DNA of 64,000 nt. It comes from Clostridia bacterium. Its GTDB lineage: Bacteria > Bacillota > Clostridia > Oscillospirales > Acutalibacteraceae. Position numbers and translations under genes: made by a program. The DNA is taken from NCBI GenBank assembly GCA_017468425.1, contig JAFUIO010000009.1:19926-83925 (forward strand). The letters run 5' to 3'. The notes below the pieces were generated by a model. That model made no database searches. It was not told where the DNA came from and saw only the letters and a program-made list of their open reading frames with translations. Below, piece after piece: positions 41,318 through 50,187 of the stretch; positions within the stretch are counted from its first letter, which is position 1; the number at the start of each line of letters is the position of its first letter.

Positions 41318-42235
41318 TTGGCAAAAGAAAATAACAGAAAAAGACAAATGTCAAATGTTTACGATATATCAAGCAGAAAACCTGTGTCCAGGAAGAAAAG
41401 CAGAAGCAGAAAAAAACAGAAGCTCACACCTCGTCAGCGAAAAAGACTTATAAGCTTCCTGATGATGTGCGCAGGTGCTGTTGCATTGATATTTGCAGCA
41501 GTTTTCCTTCTGTCAAAAGCACTTTTCGGTGTAGATTCAATTACAGTGAAATATACCGAAGATTCACGCAAAGCAAAACACCATTATACAGACAGTGAAA
41601 TTGCATCTAACAGCACAATTGACAAAGGTGATAATCTTTTGTTTCTTGATGCTTCAGCTGTTGCATCAAACCTTGAAAAAGCGTTGCCGTATATTGATGA
41701 AGCAGTTGTGAAAAAAGATTTTCCTTCAGGTGTTGTAATTGAAATCAGCGAGAGCGATATGATTTATTGTTTTAATACGTCGTCAGGATATTATCTTGTG
41801 AATGACAGTGGTAAACTGCTTGAAAAAACAAACGAATCTGCTCTGAAAAAATATACAAAAGTTACTTGCAAAACTATTGAAGCGGATGTTGTAGGCGAAA
41901 AAATAAGAATCGGCGAAGACACGGAAGAGATACTTTCTTATCTTGAACTTGTCAGAAAAAGCGGCCTTAAAATAACACACATTAATTTTTCAGATATCAA
42001 TGATGTGAAGATGAATTATGATAACAGAATAATCGTACACATAGGAAAAATGTCACACGAAGATGAAGGTGTTACAGCCTGGAAAAAGCTTCAGCTTGCA
42101 AAAAAATCACTTCAGGCAGAAGACGAAGCTAATCCCGAGCAGGAAGGCACACTCAATATGACTATTGCCAAAAAAGCCTTTTTCAGTGTAAAAACAGAAA
42201 AACCTGTTGAGAAAAAAGAGGAGAAAAAGGATTAA
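41318..42235 (+). CDS. Cell division protein FtsQ/DivIB
   Basis: A 305-residue protein with a TTG start behind GGGAGG. A very basic cytoplasmic N-terminus (RKKSRSRKKQKLTPRQRKR) is followed by one membrane helix (about 48-70), a POTRA-like domain (about 74-145; ITVKYTEDSRKAKHHYTDSE) and the beta domain. A Lys/Glu-rich tail ends the protein. It stabilises the FtsL-FtsB/DivIC complex. Last gene before the ftsZ promoter. Confidence 0.87.
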   Translation: MAKENNRKRQMSNVYDISSRKPVSRKKSRSRKKQKLTPRQRKRLISFLMMCAGAVALIFAAVFLLSKALFGVDSITVKYTEDSRKAKHHYTDSEIASNSTIDKGDNLLFLDASAVASNLEKALPYIDEAVVKKDFPSGVVIEISESDMIYCFNTSSGYYLVNDSGKLLEKTNESALKKYTKVTCKTIEADVVGEKIRIGEDTEEILSYLELVRKSGLKITHINFSDINDVKMNYDNRIIVHIGKMSHEDEGVTAWKKLQLAKKSLQAEDEANPEQEGTLNMTIAKKAFFSVKTEKPVEKKEEKKD

Positions 42236-42312
42236 TTACTCTTATTTACAAATTAATAACAAAAAAATAATATAAAATTTATAAAGAAAACATAAATATT
42301 TAAATTATAAAC

Positions 42313-42341
42313 TTGTAATTTATGATTTTCTGTGGTACAAT
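42313..42341 (+). promoter_or_regulatory. Promoter of ftsZ
   Basis: TTGTAA (42313-42318) and TACAAT (42336-42341), spacer 17 bp, in a 145-bp AT-rich gap. ftsZ can thus be expressed separately from the dcw operon. Confidence 0.65.
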
Positions 42342-42380
42342 ACAAAAGAATAGAATAAATTTCCATAGGAGGATGTTAAT

Positions 42381-43610
42381 ATGGCTTTTGAAATGGATAA
42401 CGAATACGAAAGTGCTGTCCAGATTAAAGTTATCGGTGTCGGCGGTGGCGGCGGAAACGCTGTTAATCGTATGATCGACGCAGGTATCAGAGGCGCAGAA
42501 TTTATTTCAGTAAATACAGATAAGCAGATTCTTGCTTTTTCTAAAGCAACACATAAAGTTCAGATCGGTGAAAAATCAACAAGAGGTCAGGGCGCAGGCG
42601 GATTACCTGAAGTAGGTGAAAAGGCTGCAGAAGAAAGCCGTGAAATTATCACAGACCTTCTTCAGGGCACCGATATGGTATTCATCACCGGCGGTATGGG
42701 CGGCGGCACAGGTACAGGTGCAGCACCTGTTATTGCATCAATTGCAAAAGAAATGGGTTGCCTTACAGTAGGTGTTGTTACAAAACCCTTCAAATTTGAA
42801 GGCAGAAACCGTATGACTCTTGCTCAGAAAGGTATTGCAAAACTCGCTGAACAGGTAGACAGCCTTATTGTAATTCCTAATGACAGACTTAAATACGTAA
42901 GCGATCAGAGAATCACTCTCAAAAACGCTTTCGAAAAAGCAGACGAAGTTCTTCTTCAGGGTGTTCGCAGCATCTCTGAACTTATCAAACTTCCCGGCTT
43001 CATTAACCTTGACTTTGCTGACGTTACAAGCGTTATGCAGAATGCAGGTTATGCTCATATGGGTGTTGGCCGTGCAAGCGGTAAGGATAAGGCAGAAGTT
43101 GCAGCAAACGCAGCAGTAACAAGTCCGCTTCTTGAAACAGAAATCAAAGGCGCTAAAGGCGTTATCATGAGCATCAAATCTTCAGAAGATATCGATCTTG
43201 AAGATGTAGAAGTTGCAGCAGATATCATCACACAGGCAGCAGACCCGGATGCAGTTATCACATGGGGTGTTGCATATGATGAAAATCTTGAAGACGAAAT
43301 GGTTATCACAGTTATCGCAACAGGCTTCGGCAATGACGGTGCAAGTGTAGACAAAACTTTCGCAGGCTTTTCAAGCGTAGCAGCAGCTGTTGAACCTAAA
43401 ATGCCCGAAATGCCCACATTTACAGAGGCTCCCAAAACAGGCGAACCCACAAAGGCTGAACCCGTAATGCCCAACTTTGATCCTGCTCCCAAAGCAGTAG
43501 AAACTCCTAAAGCAGAATACAAAGAAGAAAAACCCGCAACAGGAACTAAAGATAAACTCGAAGAGGATGAATTTTACGTAATCCTTGACGACCTTATGAA
43601 AGGCAACTGA
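42381..43610 (+). CDS. ftsZ: Cell division GTPase FtsZ
   Basis: A 409-residue tubulin homologue. [14 protein letters not shown], the tubulin signature [14 protein letters not shown], the T7-loop [11 protein letters not shown] and [13 protein letters not shown] are all present. A Pro/Ala/Glu-rich linker (about 335-385) follows the core. The C-terminal tail [16 protein letters not shown] lacks the usual DIPxFLR-type conserved peptide that binds FtsA, SepF or ZipA. No frameshift is visible that would explain this. GGAGG precedes the ATG. It is followed by a strong terminator, and no ftsA is in the window. Confidence 0.97.
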   Translation: MAFEMDNEYESAVQIKVIGVGGGGGNAVNRMIDAGIRGAEFISVNTDKQILAFSKATHKVQIGEKSTRGQGAGGLPEVGEKAAEESREIITDLLQGTDMVFITGGMGGGTGTGAAPVIASIAKEMGCLTVGVVTKPFKFEGRNRMTLAQKGIAKLAEQVDSLIVIPNDRLKYVSDQRITLKNAFEKADEVLLQGVRSISELIKLPGFINLDFADVTSVMQNAGYAHMGVGRASGKDKAEVAANAAVTSPLLETEIKGAKGVIMSIKSSEDIDLEDVEVAADIITQAADPDAVITWGVAYDENLEDEMVITVIATGFGNDGASVDKTFAGFSSVAAAVEPKMPEMPTFTEAPKTGEPTKAEPVMPNFDPAPKAVETPKAEYKEEKPATGTKDKLEEDEFYVILDDLMKGN

Positions 43611-43620
43611 TTGTATTTTC

Positions 43621-43651
43621 TCCCGATGAGTTACTCATCGGGATTTTTTTG
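43621..43651 (+). terminator. Terminator after ftsZ
   Basis: TCCCGATGAG (43621-43630) and CTCATCGGGA (43634-43643), loop TTA, then a T-run. Confidence 0.93.
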
Positions 43652-43681
43652 CTTGAAACTTATTGAAAAGGAGGCGGTATA

Positions 43682-44044
43682 TTGTTAAAACGTATTGTTG
43701 TTGCAGGCAGCAGAGATTATAATGATTATGCTCAGGCTGAAAAGTTTATTGATTTGTGCATAAAAGATATTCCTGAAGAATACAAACTTGTGTTTGTTTC
43801 GGGTACTTGCAGAGGTGCAGATAAGCTTGGTGAAAGATACGCAATCAATCATGGTTACCGCCTTGAATGTTATCCTGCTGAATGGGATTTATTCGGCAAA
43901 AGTGCAGGACCTGTAAGGAATTATTATATGGCGGAAATCAGCGATATGGTTATCTGCTTCTGGGATGGTGAAAGCAGGGGTACAAAATCGATGATAGAAT
44001 ACGCGCGAAAGCTGGGCAAAACCATCAAAATTAAATTCATATAA
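43682..44044 (+). CDS. SLOG-superfamily protein (YspA/DUF2493-like)
   Basis: A 120-residue Rossmann-like protein with a TTG start 8 nt after GGAGG. RIVVAGSRDYNDYAQAEKFI, VFVSGTCRGADKLGERYA and NYYMAEISDMVICFWDGESRG are the conserved phosphate-binding segments of this SLOG group. Such proteins may bind nucleotides or nucleoside derivatives; some relatives occur in phage-defence or NAD-signalling contexts, but no effector gene is adjacent here. Role unknown. Confidence 0.85.
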   Translation: MLKRIVVAGSRDYNDYAQAEKFIDLCIKDIPEEYKLVFVSGTCRGADKLGERYAINHGYRLECYPAEWDLFGKSAGPVRNYYMAEISDMVICFWDGESRGTKSMIEYARKLGKTIKIKFI

Positions 44045-44105
44045 CCTCCCGAAGTGTTTTCAGGCAGTTTTTATGCGAACATTTTGTTAATTATTAATAA
44101 ATTTA

Positions 44106-44134
44106 TTGCTTTTATTGGTAATAGATGTTATAAT
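44106..44134 (+). promoter_or_regulatory. Promoter of the ceramidase-like gene
   Basis: TTGCTT (44106-44111) and TATAAT (44129-44134), spacer 17 bp. Confidence 0.65.
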
Positions 44135-44168
44135 TTATTTGCAAATTTTTAGATAGGTTGTGATAATT

Positions 44169-45908
44169 ATGAAAAAGAAAATCTTATCTGTAATTTCAGT
44201 TATCCTGTGTTTGGCAATGCTTGTTACCCCTGTAACTGCATCTGCAACATCTGATACAGAAGACGCAGGCGCTTCTTTCAAAGCAGGGTTTGCTGATTTT
44301 GTTTCAGATACTCTCAACGGAATTATTGATTTCCTTCTTGACGGAATTTCATCAATTCTTCCCGCAACAGTAAAAATCAAAGACCCTTCAGAACACAAGA
44401 GCGATAACTTCCTTGCAGGTAACGATAAATTTATCGACGCTCCTGCTGAAGGTGCAAAATGGTCAATCGGTTATGCTTCTGCATCAATTCTTCCCGATGA
44501 CTTTTCAGAAGGTAAGTACTACAAAGGCGGTTATGATATTAACCTCCAGCTTTCAGAATGCATTGACGATCTTAAAGTAAGACTTATTGCTATGGACGAC
44601 GGCTCAGGCAGAGGTATCTCAATCCTCGCAGCAGTTGACTGTCTCGGCCTCGCAAACGATGACGTAAGAAACATCCGTGCAGCAGTTCTTGCAGCACTTC
44701 CTGATGTTAAAATCACAAGCATCAACGTTTCTGCAACACACGTTCACAGCGGTATCGACACACAGGGTATCTATACAGATACATTCGGTCACGTTTTCCA
44801 GAACCTTTTCTCTGCTATCATCGGCATTGACTGGCTCTGCGATCCCGTTGATACAAAGCTTCTCAAAACAATCGCTGACCAGACAGCAGCTTGTGCTAAA
44901 GCGGCTGTTGCAGATATGAAAACAGGTACACTTACATATGCAAAAACAAATATTGATGATTATGTACGCGACCGTACAAACCCCGATATTATGATTGACT
45001 ATATGTATCGCCTTATGTTCACTCCTGATGACGGTTCAAAGGGTACAATCCTTGCAAACTTCGGTTGCCATCCCGAAACAACAGGTTACGGCACACAGAT
45101 TATTACTGCAGACTTTGTTTATTATACAGAAGAAGTTGTCAACAAAGCAGGTTATAACTTCATCTACATTCAGGGTGCAGTAGGTACATACACAGAAGAC
45201 CAGCACTATTCAAATGACGGTCTTGATATGGAAAGAGCTGATTGCACAACACGTTTCGGTCAGGAAATCGGTTATATACTTCTCGCTATCGGTATGACAG
45301 AAGATGAAATCAAAGCTTCAGGCATTATCGATGAAGAAAGAGAAGCACTTGCTAAAGACAGCGAAGGTTATACTCCCTGGTATGAAGGCGGAATTGAAGG
45401 CGAAACAAAAGTAGTTGAACCTATCCTTAATGTTAAACTTACAGAGTATCTTGTTCCCGTTGAAAACGGTGTTTACAGAGCATTCGGCAAACTCTCACTT
45501 GCAAACAATGTAATGTACGAAGATGCAGACGGTAACATCGTTGCTTCAACAGAAGTAGGTTATATGGAACTTGGTAAAGACCTTAAAATCGTTCTTTGTC
45601 CCGGTGAAACATATGCAGAACTTATCGTAGGCGGTTCTACAATGGAAGGCTTCAAATATAAGAGCGCATATGAAATGATTGCTGACGAAAATGACGAAAT
45701 CCTTGTATTCGACCTTGTAAACGATGCGCTCGGTTATATTATGGCTGACGACGATTTCGTATATCTCCGCCTTACCTACGATGCAGAATATGATGAATTC
45801 TCATTCGCAGACAGCTGGGGTCTTACATCAATCGGCGGCCACGCAGCATCAGATATCTATGGCAAATTCTATGAACTCTACGATTCAGTAAGAGATTTCA
45901 ACAAATAA
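44169..45908 (+). CDS. Secreted neutral/alkaline ceramidase-like protein
   Basis: A 579-residue protein with a signal peptide (1-25). The N-terminal domain of neutral ceramidases is suggested by WSIGYASASILPDDF at its start, VSATHVHSGIDTQG around residue 190 (metal-binding His-x-His) and LANFGCHPETTGYGTQIITA around 295, with ADFVYYTEEVV after it. Neutral ceramidases are zinc amidases that cleave N-acyl sphingosine. The C-terminal half (about 400-579) is less clearly related. A bacterium without sphingolipids could use it on host or dietary lipids; another amidase specificity is possible. Monocistronic with its own promoter and terminator. Confidence 0.7.
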   Translation: MKKKILSVISVILCLAMLVTPVTASATSDTEDAGASFKAGFADFVSDTLNGIIDFLLDGISSILPATVKIKDPSEHKSDNFLAGNDKFIDAPAEGAKWSIGYASASILPDDFSEGKYYKGGYDINLQLSECIDDLKVRLIAMDDGSGRGISILAAVDCLGLANDDVRNIRAAVLAALPDVKITSINVSATHVHSGIDTQGIYTDTFGHVFQNLFSAIIGIDWLCDPVDTKLLKTIADQTAACAKAAVADMKTGTLTYAKTNIDDYVRDRTNPDIMIDYMYRLMFTPDDGSKGTILANFGCHPETTGYGTQIITADFVYYTEEVVNKAGYNFIYIQGAVGTYTEDQHYSNDGLDMERADCTTRFGQEIGYILLAIGMTEDEIKASGIIDEEREALAKDSEGYTPWYEGGIEGETKVVEPILNVKLTEYLVPVENGVYRAFGKLSLANNVMYEDADGNIVASTEVGYMELGKDLKIVLCPGETYAELIVGGSTMEGFKYKSAYEMIADENDEILVFDLVNDALGYIMADDDFVYLRLTYDAEYDEFSFADSWGLTSIGGHAASDIYGKFYELYDSVRDFNK

Positions 45909-45921
45909 GATTTAATTCAAT

Positions 45922-45954
45922 AAAAAAGCAGGGTGTAAAGCCCTGCTTTTTTGC
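45922..45954 (+). terminator. Intrinsic terminator
   Basis: AAAAAAGCAGGG (45922-45933) and CCCTGCTTTTTT (45941-45952). Confidence 0.92.
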
Positions 45955-46019
45955 GTTAAATTGACTTTTTTCTTGTTATATGATAAATTTGTTATGTATT
46001 ATTCCTGTGAGGTGAATCG

Positions 46020-47360
46020 ATGAATTACACATTTATTTATGAGTTTTTTTCTCTGACTGTTTTTGCGTTGGCTGCGGCGGGAATTATGACTTTTTCTTTT
46101 GTGGAAAAGAAGTACAGTAAATTGCGTTGCTTTATATTGTTTGCGATACCTAAAATAATTCAGCAGTTTGCGCAGTATTATGAAGTTAATGTGGAAAAAA
46201 CGCCATTGACAACAGTGCTGTTTTGTATTGCAACGGCTTTATTTGATTTTGTAGTGTTTTTTGTGGTGTTTGATGGCACTTTGCAAGAAATAATTGTGAC
46301 TATTTTTGTTTGTGAGATAGCCGCTTTGCCTATGGTGCTTTATAAAAGTGCAGTGCAGAAAATTTTTGCCGGTGAAGGTCAGACACGACTTTGTATCAAT
46401 GATTTAAAAAGTTTTCTGATGTTGGTGCTGGGCTTTGCGGTTGTAGTTGCTTTATCTTTGGCTGTGATGCATTTGATAGGGAAATTGCTGAAAAAAGTAA
46501 ACTATAACACTAAAATTTTCAACGTCTTGGGAAAAATCGGTTTTTGCCTTTATTTTATAATTGATGCACTTGCTATAATCGGAAGTGTTTCGGATGTTCT
46601 GGATTTCAGGATGGGAAGTTATCTTGGTCATTACTTTTTCTGGGGCGGAATATGGGTTGCTATTTTTGTAGCAATGTATATGATCAACGATTATTTTACA
46701 AAAAAGAGACTGAGGCGTGAAATTGAAATTTTGAATGAAGAAAAAGCAAGACAGTTTGAATATTTCAGGCTTGTGAAAAACCACAACGATGAGATAAGGA
46801 AGATTCGTCACGATATGAGAGGGCACCTGTCTGTAATATCAGGCTTTATAAATGAAGACGAGTACGAAAGAGCAGAAGAATACATATCTGCAATAAATGA
46901 TGCTTTTTCAAAAATCAAACGTGTAAGCTTTACGGGAAATATAACTGCTGACACAGTTATCAGTGAAATGGCAGAAAAGTGCAGAAAGGAAAATATAAAA
47001 TTCAAGCATAATGGTCTGCTTCCTGAAAAAATAATGGTGGATGATGTTTCTCTTACGTGTGTACTTGTTAATGTATTTGATAATGCGATTGAAGCTTGTT
47101 TGAGAATGGATAAATCTGCAGAAAGGTTTATAAATTCTGATATTTGCATATCGTGCGGATGTGTGGTGTTAAGATGCGAAAATTCCAAAAATCCGTCTGA
47201 AACAGTTGATGAAAAGAATCCTGAAACATCGAAGAAAGAATCAGGGCACGGATATGGCAGAAGAATTTTAAAAGATATTGTAAACGAATATAGCGGTACA
47301 ATTGAATGGAAAGATAAAGGATATTCATTTGAAGTTAAAATTCTGCTGACTGAAAAATAA
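46020..47360 (+). CDS. GHKL sensor histidine kinase (AgrC/citrate-like), orphan
   Basis: A 446-residue protein with six or seven membrane segments in the first ~225 residues, then a cytoplasmic kinase. IRKIRHDMRGHLSVISGF holds the phospho-acceptor His, VFDNAIEACLRM is the N box, and SGHGYGRRILKDIV the G box of GHKL ATPases. AgrC-type kinases sense peptides or small ligands through such membrane domains. No LytTR response regulator, AgrB or AgrD lies next to it. Codon use is less uniform than in the flanking genes, so it may be an acquired gene. Confidence 0.88.
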   Translation: MNYTFIYEFFSLTVFALAAAGIMTFSFVEKKYSKLRCFILFAIPKIIQQFAQYYEVNVEKTPLTTVLFCIATALFDFVVFFVVFDGTLQEIIVTIFVCEIAALPMVLYKSAVQKIFAGEGQTRLCINDLKSFLMLVLGFAVVVALSLAVMHLIGKLLKKVNYNTKIFNVLGKIGFCLYFIIDALAIIGSVSDVLDFRMGSYLGHYFFWGGIWVAIFVAMYMINDYFTKKRLRREIEILNEEKARQFEYFRLVKNHNDEIRKIRHDMRGHLSVISGFINEDEYERAEEYISAINDAFSKIKRVSFTGNITADTVISEMAEKCRKENIKFKHNGLLPEKIMVDDVSLTCVLVNVFDNAIEACLRMDKSAERFINSDICISCGCVVLRCENSKNPSETVDEKNPETSKKESGHGYGRRILKDIVNEYSGTIEWKDKGYSFEVKILLTEK

Positions 47361-47365
47361 TTAAA

Positions 47366-47430
47366 GGGTGTCTCAATCACGGAATTCAGATAGTGAAGGT
47401 CCGTGCAGACACCCATTAGCTTTTTATTTA
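47366..47430. terminator. Bidirectional hairpin terminator between convergent genes
   Basis: GGGTGTCT (47366-47373) pairs with AGACACCC (47407-47414); inner CACGGA (47378-47383) pairs with TCCGTG (47400-47405). T-rich DNA on the right serves the plus strand and A-rich DNA on the left gives T-rich RNA on the minus strand. Confidence 0.75.
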
Positions 47431-48288
47431 TTTTCCAAACATATCACCAAGTTTTCTTACCGCCTGCGACATATCTTTAAGACCTTCGAAAACATTGTTT
47501 TCATCGAATTTTTTTAGGTATGTTCCGCATTCAAGTGTGAAATAACCTTTGTAGTCAATTTCTTTCAGTGCTTTTACAATAGGCTCGAATTCTATGTTCA
47601 TTGAAAACGGAATCTGATGTGAATCGTGCCACTTGTCGTTATCGTGAATGTGAAGCGCCTGTAATCTGTCGCCAAGTGCGTGAATCATCTCAACAGCATT
47701 TGTTCCCACACCTTTCATTTCTGCGTGACCTATATCAAGACAGGCAACAAAGAAATCGTCATTGACTGCGTCAAGGTGTGCGTTGAAGCTTTCAGGTGTT
47801 GCACAGGCAGCAAAACAGGATTGGTCTTTTTCATCGTCCCAATTCCACATATTCTCTGTTGCAATTTTCACGTTGTGGTCCTTTGCAAAGGGGAGAAGTT
47901 CAAAATACATCTCTGCATTTTCTTTTTCATTTTTGTTATTGTCAGGATGAATTATGCAGATTTTTCCGCCTGCTTCTGCAGTGCATTCAATGGCTCTTTT
48001 GTAGTGGTCGCGTATTTCCTTACAGTAAGTAGGGAAGGGGGCGTGTGATTGGTTGCAGTGTATTCCGTTATCAAGCCCGACTTGCTTTAATCTTCTCGCA
48101 AATGCAAGATAATTGTTACCTGCCAGCGGGTGGTCGTTGTCAAGGAGCTTTTTCGTTCTCCAATCGTATTTGCACATATCGAACATAGAAAAATCCCATG
48201 CGTCAAAACCTGCTTTTGCCAGAAGTTCAAGTGTCTTTTCTTCGCCGATATATACAGCAGCGCAATCTATTGATGTTGATGTTTTCAT
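47428..48288 (-). CDS. TIM-barrel sugar phosphate isomerase/epimerase family protein (third)
   Basis: A 286-residue xylose-isomerase-like barrel. Candidate metal-site segments are IHPDNNKNEKE, KIATENMWNWDD, ACLDIGHAEMKG, ALHIHDNDKWHDSHQ and FTLECGTYL. It is more distant from the two barrels at 18.9-20.6 kb than they are in general layout. An AGAGGTG site precedes the ATG. It stands alone, divergent from the polysaccharide deacetylase gene. Substrate unknown. Confidence 0.88.
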   Translation of the reverse strand: MKTSTSIDCAAVYIGEEKTLELLAKAGFDAWDFSMFDMCKYDWRTKKLLDNDHPLAGNNYLAFARRLKQVGLDNGIHCNQSHAPFPTYCKEIRDHYKRAIECTAEAGGKICIIHPDNNKNEKENAEMYFELLPFAKDHNVKIATENMWNWDDEKDQSCFAACATPESFNAHLDAVNDDFFVACLDIGHAEMKGVGTNAVEMIHALGDRLQALHIHDNDKWHDSHQIPFSMNIEFEPIVKALKEIDYKGYFTLECGTYLKKFDENNVFEGLKDMSQAVRKLGDMFGK

Positions 48289-48306
48289 AAAATCACCTCT
48301 GACAGA

Positions 48307-48335
48307 ATTATAACACCTATATTATCAAAGTGCAA
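48307..48335 (-). promoter_or_regulatory. Promoter of the third isomerase gene
   Basis: On the minus strand TTGCAC (48335-48330) and TATAAT (48312-48307), spacer 17 bp. It lies back to back with the plus-strand promoter. Confidence 0.7.
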
Positions 48336-48337
48336 CC

Positions 48338-48366
48338 TTGAAAAACAAAGAGGGATATGTTATAAT
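48338..48366 (+). promoter_or_regulatory. Promoter of the deacetylase/formyltransferase pair
   Basis: TTGAAA (48338-48343) and TATAAT (48361-48366), spacer 17 bp. Confidence 0.75.
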
Positions 48367-48410
48367 ATATTGGTTTTGAATGTTCAGTATATAGGGTAAG
48401 GTGATGTTTT

Positions 48411-49397
48411 ATGAATAAAAAGGGATGCCTTGTTTTATCTTTGGATTTTGAACTTTTCTGGGGTGTTACGGATTCCAGAACAATTGAAAAATATGGTCCT
48501 GATATAATTACAGGACGTGAAAGTATTCCGCGCTTGCTGAAACTTTTTGACAAATATGGTCTGCATACTACCTGGGGTACAGTCGGTATGCTCTTTGCAG
48601 GTAATAAAGACGAGCTTGCAAAATATATCCCTGAAATTAAGCCGAATTATGATAATACCAAATTATCTGCATATAAACACTTTGAAACTATCGGATTAAG
48701 TGAAGAAGATGATAAGCTTCATTATGCTCAGTCGGTAATAAGAGAAATTATCAGCCACGATCATCAGGAAATCGGTTCACATACATTCAGTCATTACTAT
48801 TGCAGAGAAAAAGGGCAGACTTATGAAGCTTTTGATGCTGATACTATGGCAGCCAGAAAAATAGCTAAAGATATTTTTGGTATAGATATCAAGAGCTTTA
48901 TTTTCCCCAGGAATTATTTTAATGCTGAATATTTAAAGAGTTTAAAAGAAAACAATATTTTAGCAGTAAGAGGCAATCAGAAACATTTTGCATATGATAA
49001 GAATTCTATAATCTCCCGTATGTTCCGTTTAATTGATACATATATACCTGTTTGCGGCAGCAAAAGTTATTATAGGGAAGAGTGCCATCAAGACGGAATA
49101 TTAAATTTAAAAGCAAGTGTTTTCTTCAGAAAATATTATAAAAAATTGTGGTTCTTAGAACCATTGAAAATGCTTAATATAAAGCTACTGATGACCATTG
49201 CTGCAAAAAAAGGAAAAGTAATACATATCTGGTGGCATCCACACAATATGGGTTCTGATCCTGAAATATTCTTTGAACAGATTGAAACACTTTTTAAGCA
49301 TTATAAGAAATTAAATGCCAAGTATGGATTTGAAAGTAAGAATATGGGTGAGCTTGCGGAGGAGATTATCAATGAAAAAGATTGTAATGTTATGTAG
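48411..49397 (+). CDS. Polysaccharide deacetylase (NodB-like, CE4-type)
   Basis: A 328-residue cytoplasmic-looking protein without a signal peptide. NodB-type motifs: LSLDFELFWG (catalytic Asp), EIGSHTFSHYYC (metal His pair), IKSFIFPRNYF, and HIWWHPHNMG near the end. It probably de-N-acetylates a sugar nucleotide or lipid-linked sugar. The downstream formyltransferase ORF overlaps its end by 26 nt, suggesting sequential action: deacetylate, then formylate the amine. The pair is more AT-rich than the surroundings. Confidence 0.85.
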   Translation: MNKKGCLVLSLDFELFWGVTDSRTIEKYGPDIITGRESIPRLLKLFDKYGLHTTWGTVGMLFAGNKDELAKYIPEIKPNYDNTKLSAYKHFETIGLSEEDDKLHYAQSVIREIISHDHQEIGSHTFSHYYCREKGQTYEAFDADTMAARKIAKDIFGIDIKSFIFPRNYFNAEYLKSLKENNILAVRGNQKHFAYDKNSIISRMFRLIDTYIPVCGSKSYYREECHQDGILNLKASVFFRKYYKKLWFLEPLKMLNIKLLMTIAAKKGKVIHIWWHPHNMGSDPEIFFEQIETLFKHYKKLNAKYGFESKNMGELAEEIINEKDCNVM

Positions 49398-50142
49398 TCG
49401 CAGTGAATCATCATATATAGTCTATAATAAACTCAGCGAAATTTTTAATATTGAAAAAGTAATTATTGAAGACAGTGTTTCTTCAATAACTCTTATGAAG
49501 AGAAGAATCAAAAAGATGGGCATTTTTAAAGTAGCGGGACAAGTTTTATTTATTCTTTTTGTGGTTCCGTTTTTGAAAAGGTCATCTTCGGAAAGAAAAA
49601 AGGAAATTTTAGCTGAGTATAATGTTTCTGTAGATGATACAAAAATGTTAAACTCAGACCCTGTTCTGGTAAAATCTGTTAATGATGTTAAGTGTATTGA
49701 AACTCTGAAAAATATACAACCTGATATTGTAATTGTAAACGGAACACGCATAATTTCAGAAAATGTTTTAAATTGCATTGATGCGAAATTCATAAATTTA
49801 CATGCAGGAATTACACCTAAATACAGAGGAAGTCACGGTGCATATTGGGCGTTATATAATAACGATGCCGAAAATGCAGGAGCTACAGTACATTTTGTTG
49901 ATAAAGGTATTGATACGGGTAACATTATATACCAGTCAGTAATACCTGTAACAGACAAAGACAATTTTTCAACATATTCGATTTTGCAGACTTGTGTGGG
50001 TGTTGAAGATGAAATAAAAGCGATTAATGACATCATTAGCGATAATGTTATGTGTAAAAAGAATAATTTACCATCAGGCTTGTATTCACATCCGACTATT
50101 TTTCAATATCTTTACAAGAGAGTATTTCATAAAGTTAAGTAA
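49372..50142 (+). CDS. Formyltransferase-domain protein (sugar N-formyltransferase-like)
   Basis: A 256-residue protein. The formyl-transferase core is clear: VIVNGTRIISENVL, NLHAGITPKYRGSHGAYWAL (catalytic His and the HxGxxPxxRG signature) and HFVDKGIDTGNIIYQ. It lacks the C-terminal tRNA-binding domain of Fmt, so an amino-sugar acceptor is more likely than Met-tRNA. The ATG at 49372 follows GGAGGAG; an earlier in-frame ATG would overlap the deacetylase much more. Probably modifies a surface polysaccharide using 10-formyl-THF. Confidence 0.83.
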   Translation: MKKIVMLCSRSESSYIVYNKLSEIFNIEKVIIEDSVSSITLMKRRIKKMGIFKVAGQVLFILFVVPFLKRSSSERKKEILAEYNVSVDDTKMLNSDPVLVKSVNDVKCIETLKNIQPDIVIVNGTRIISENVLNCIDAKFINLHAGITPKYRGSHGAYWALYNNDAENAGATVHFVDKGIDTGNIIYQSVIPVTDKDNFSTYSILQTCVGVEDEIKAINDIISDNVMCKKNNLPSGLYSHPTIFQYLYKRVFHKVK

Positions 50143-50187
50143 TTTAGTTTTATATTAATACTGAAATTATTTTTAGGAGACGATAAT

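Noticed and set aside
43682..44044. The SLOG-family protein as part of a phage-defence system
   Set aside because: No effector, TIR, nuclease or other defence gene is adjacent; it stands alone between ftsZ and a ceramidase-like gene.
46808..47416. A 202-codon minus-strand open frame opposite the histidine kinase
   Set aside because: It covers the conserved GHKL kinase motifs on the other strand and has no ribosome site or recognisable domain.
49315..49371. An extended N-terminus for the formyltransferase
   Set aside because: It would overlap the deacetylase by 83 nt and lacks a ribosome site; GGAGGAG supports the ATG at 49372.
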